From NCBI GenBank assembly GCA_964432485.1, contig CAYSNP010000064.1, forward strand, positions 1 to 6,528: DNA of 6,528 bases. The letters run 5' to 3'. Below are positions 6,455 through 6,528 of this stretch, piece by piece (position 1 is the stretch's first letter; each line of letters begins with the position of its first letter). Under the pieces are notes generated by a model. That model had not been told where the DNA came from. It saw nothing but the letters and a program-made list of their open reading frames with translations, and ran no database searches. Origin of the DNA: CAYSNP01 sp964432485. Its GTDB lineage: Bacteria; Bacillota; Clostridia; Christensenellales; DTU072. The position numbers and the translations under genes are program-made.

Positions 6455-6475
6455 GATTTGCTGCTAAAATTAGTC
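6427..6475. repeat. Imperfect 13-bp inverted repeat around the GH105 -35 box
   Basis: The left arm (6427-6441) reads GACTACCATTTTAGC and the right arm (6463-6475) GCTAAAATTAGTC. They are perfect reverse complements over 13 bases apart from two extra C residues in the left arm. The 21-base centre contains the TTGACA box, and the left arm covers the proposed -10. It could be a pair of operator half-sites or an RNA hairpin. No T run follows on the minus strand, so it does not look like an intrinsic terminator. Confidence 0.6.
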
Positions 6476-6528
6476 CTTGCCTTTTAGCTCTTTATTGCGT
6501 CTTACTTCGAAATGTTGGTCTCTGGTAT
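6470..6528 (-). CDS. Possible C-terminal end of an unidentified upstream gene (partial)
   Basis: Reading inward from the window edge on the minus strand, one frame stays open for 18 codons and ends in TAA at 6470-6472. The translated tail is highly polar and ends in RRNKELKGKD, which is plausible as a protein C-terminus. The other two minus frames stop earlier, after 8 and 11 codons. No domain can be recognised in so short a piece. If real, it ends 83 bases before the GH105 start, its stop codon falls inside the right arm of the inverted repeat, and it would be on the same strand as all other genes here. It is offered only because its frame is the longest. Confidence 0.35.
   Translation of the reverse strand, partial: TRDQHFEVRRNKELKGKD

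Noticed and set aside
6427..6475. Phase-variable invertible promoter
   Set aside because: Inverted repeats around a promoter suggested an inverton, but the 21-base spacer is far too short for known invertible segments and no recombinase gene is visible.
6427..6475. Intrinsic terminator of the upstream gene
   Set aside because: The stem is long, but the 21-base loop is large and no T run follows on the minus strand.
6476..6528. Start of a plus-strand gene at the right edge
   Set aside because: An ATG occurs near the end but has no ribosome binding site, and too few codons remain to judge.
1..6528. CRISPR array, tRNA, rRNA, insertion sequence, or a novel multi-gene defence system
   Set aside because: I saw no regular spaced repeats, no cloverleaf-like or rRNA-like sequence, no transposase, and only one gene (the DUF4143 ATPase) with even a loose link to defence.

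Overview
The window is AT-rich and every supported gene lies on the minus strand, so transcription runs from high to low coordinates. The gene set suggests an anaerobic Bacillota, most likely a Clostridia-like lineage. The reasons are a HemZ-type radical SAM protein directly after an MBL-fold hydrolase (a pairing I recall from clostridial genomes), an ECF-transporter substrate-binding subunit encoded apart from its energising module, a DUF4143 ATPase, strong AGGAGG-like ribosome binding sites and AT-rich codon use. The species cannot be named from this window.

Layout in order of transcription: (1) 6528-6470, a short tail that may be the C-terminus of an unidentified upstream gene. (2) 6470-6387, an intergenic stretch with a TTGACA -35 box inside a 13-bp inverted repeat. 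(3) 6386-5328, a GH105/GH88-type unsaturated glucuronyl or rhamnogalacturonyl hydrolase without a signal peptide. (4) 5327-5225, a gap with a weak hairpin followed by T residues and two TATAAT boxes. (5) 5224-3917, an AAA_14/DUF4143 ATPase of unknown role. (6) 3916-3825, a gap with a plausible extended -10 promoter. (7) 3824-79, four tightly overlapping genes: type II NADP-type isocitrate dehydrogenase, MBL-fold hydrolase, HemZ-like radical SAM protein, and a six-helix ECF S component. (8) 78-1, AT-only short palindromes with no gene and no convincing terminator.

The four-gene block behaves as one operon. Its junctions overlap by 7, 11 and 4 bases, and the HemZ start lacks a good Shine-Dalgarno, which suggests translational coupling. 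No shared pathway is obvious: isocitrate dehydrogenase supplies 2-oxoglutarate and NADPH, the HemZ-like protein is annotated for porphyrin metabolism, the MBL protein is probably a thioester hydrolase, and the S component imports a vitamin-like molecule of unknown identity. The GH105 enzyme and the ATPase appear to be separate transcription units.

I found no CRISPR array, tRNA, rRNA, insertion sequence or clear new multi-gene system. The most interesting points are the inverted repeat around the GH105 promoter, the unusual composition of the operon, and the cysteine pattern of the HemZ-like protein.
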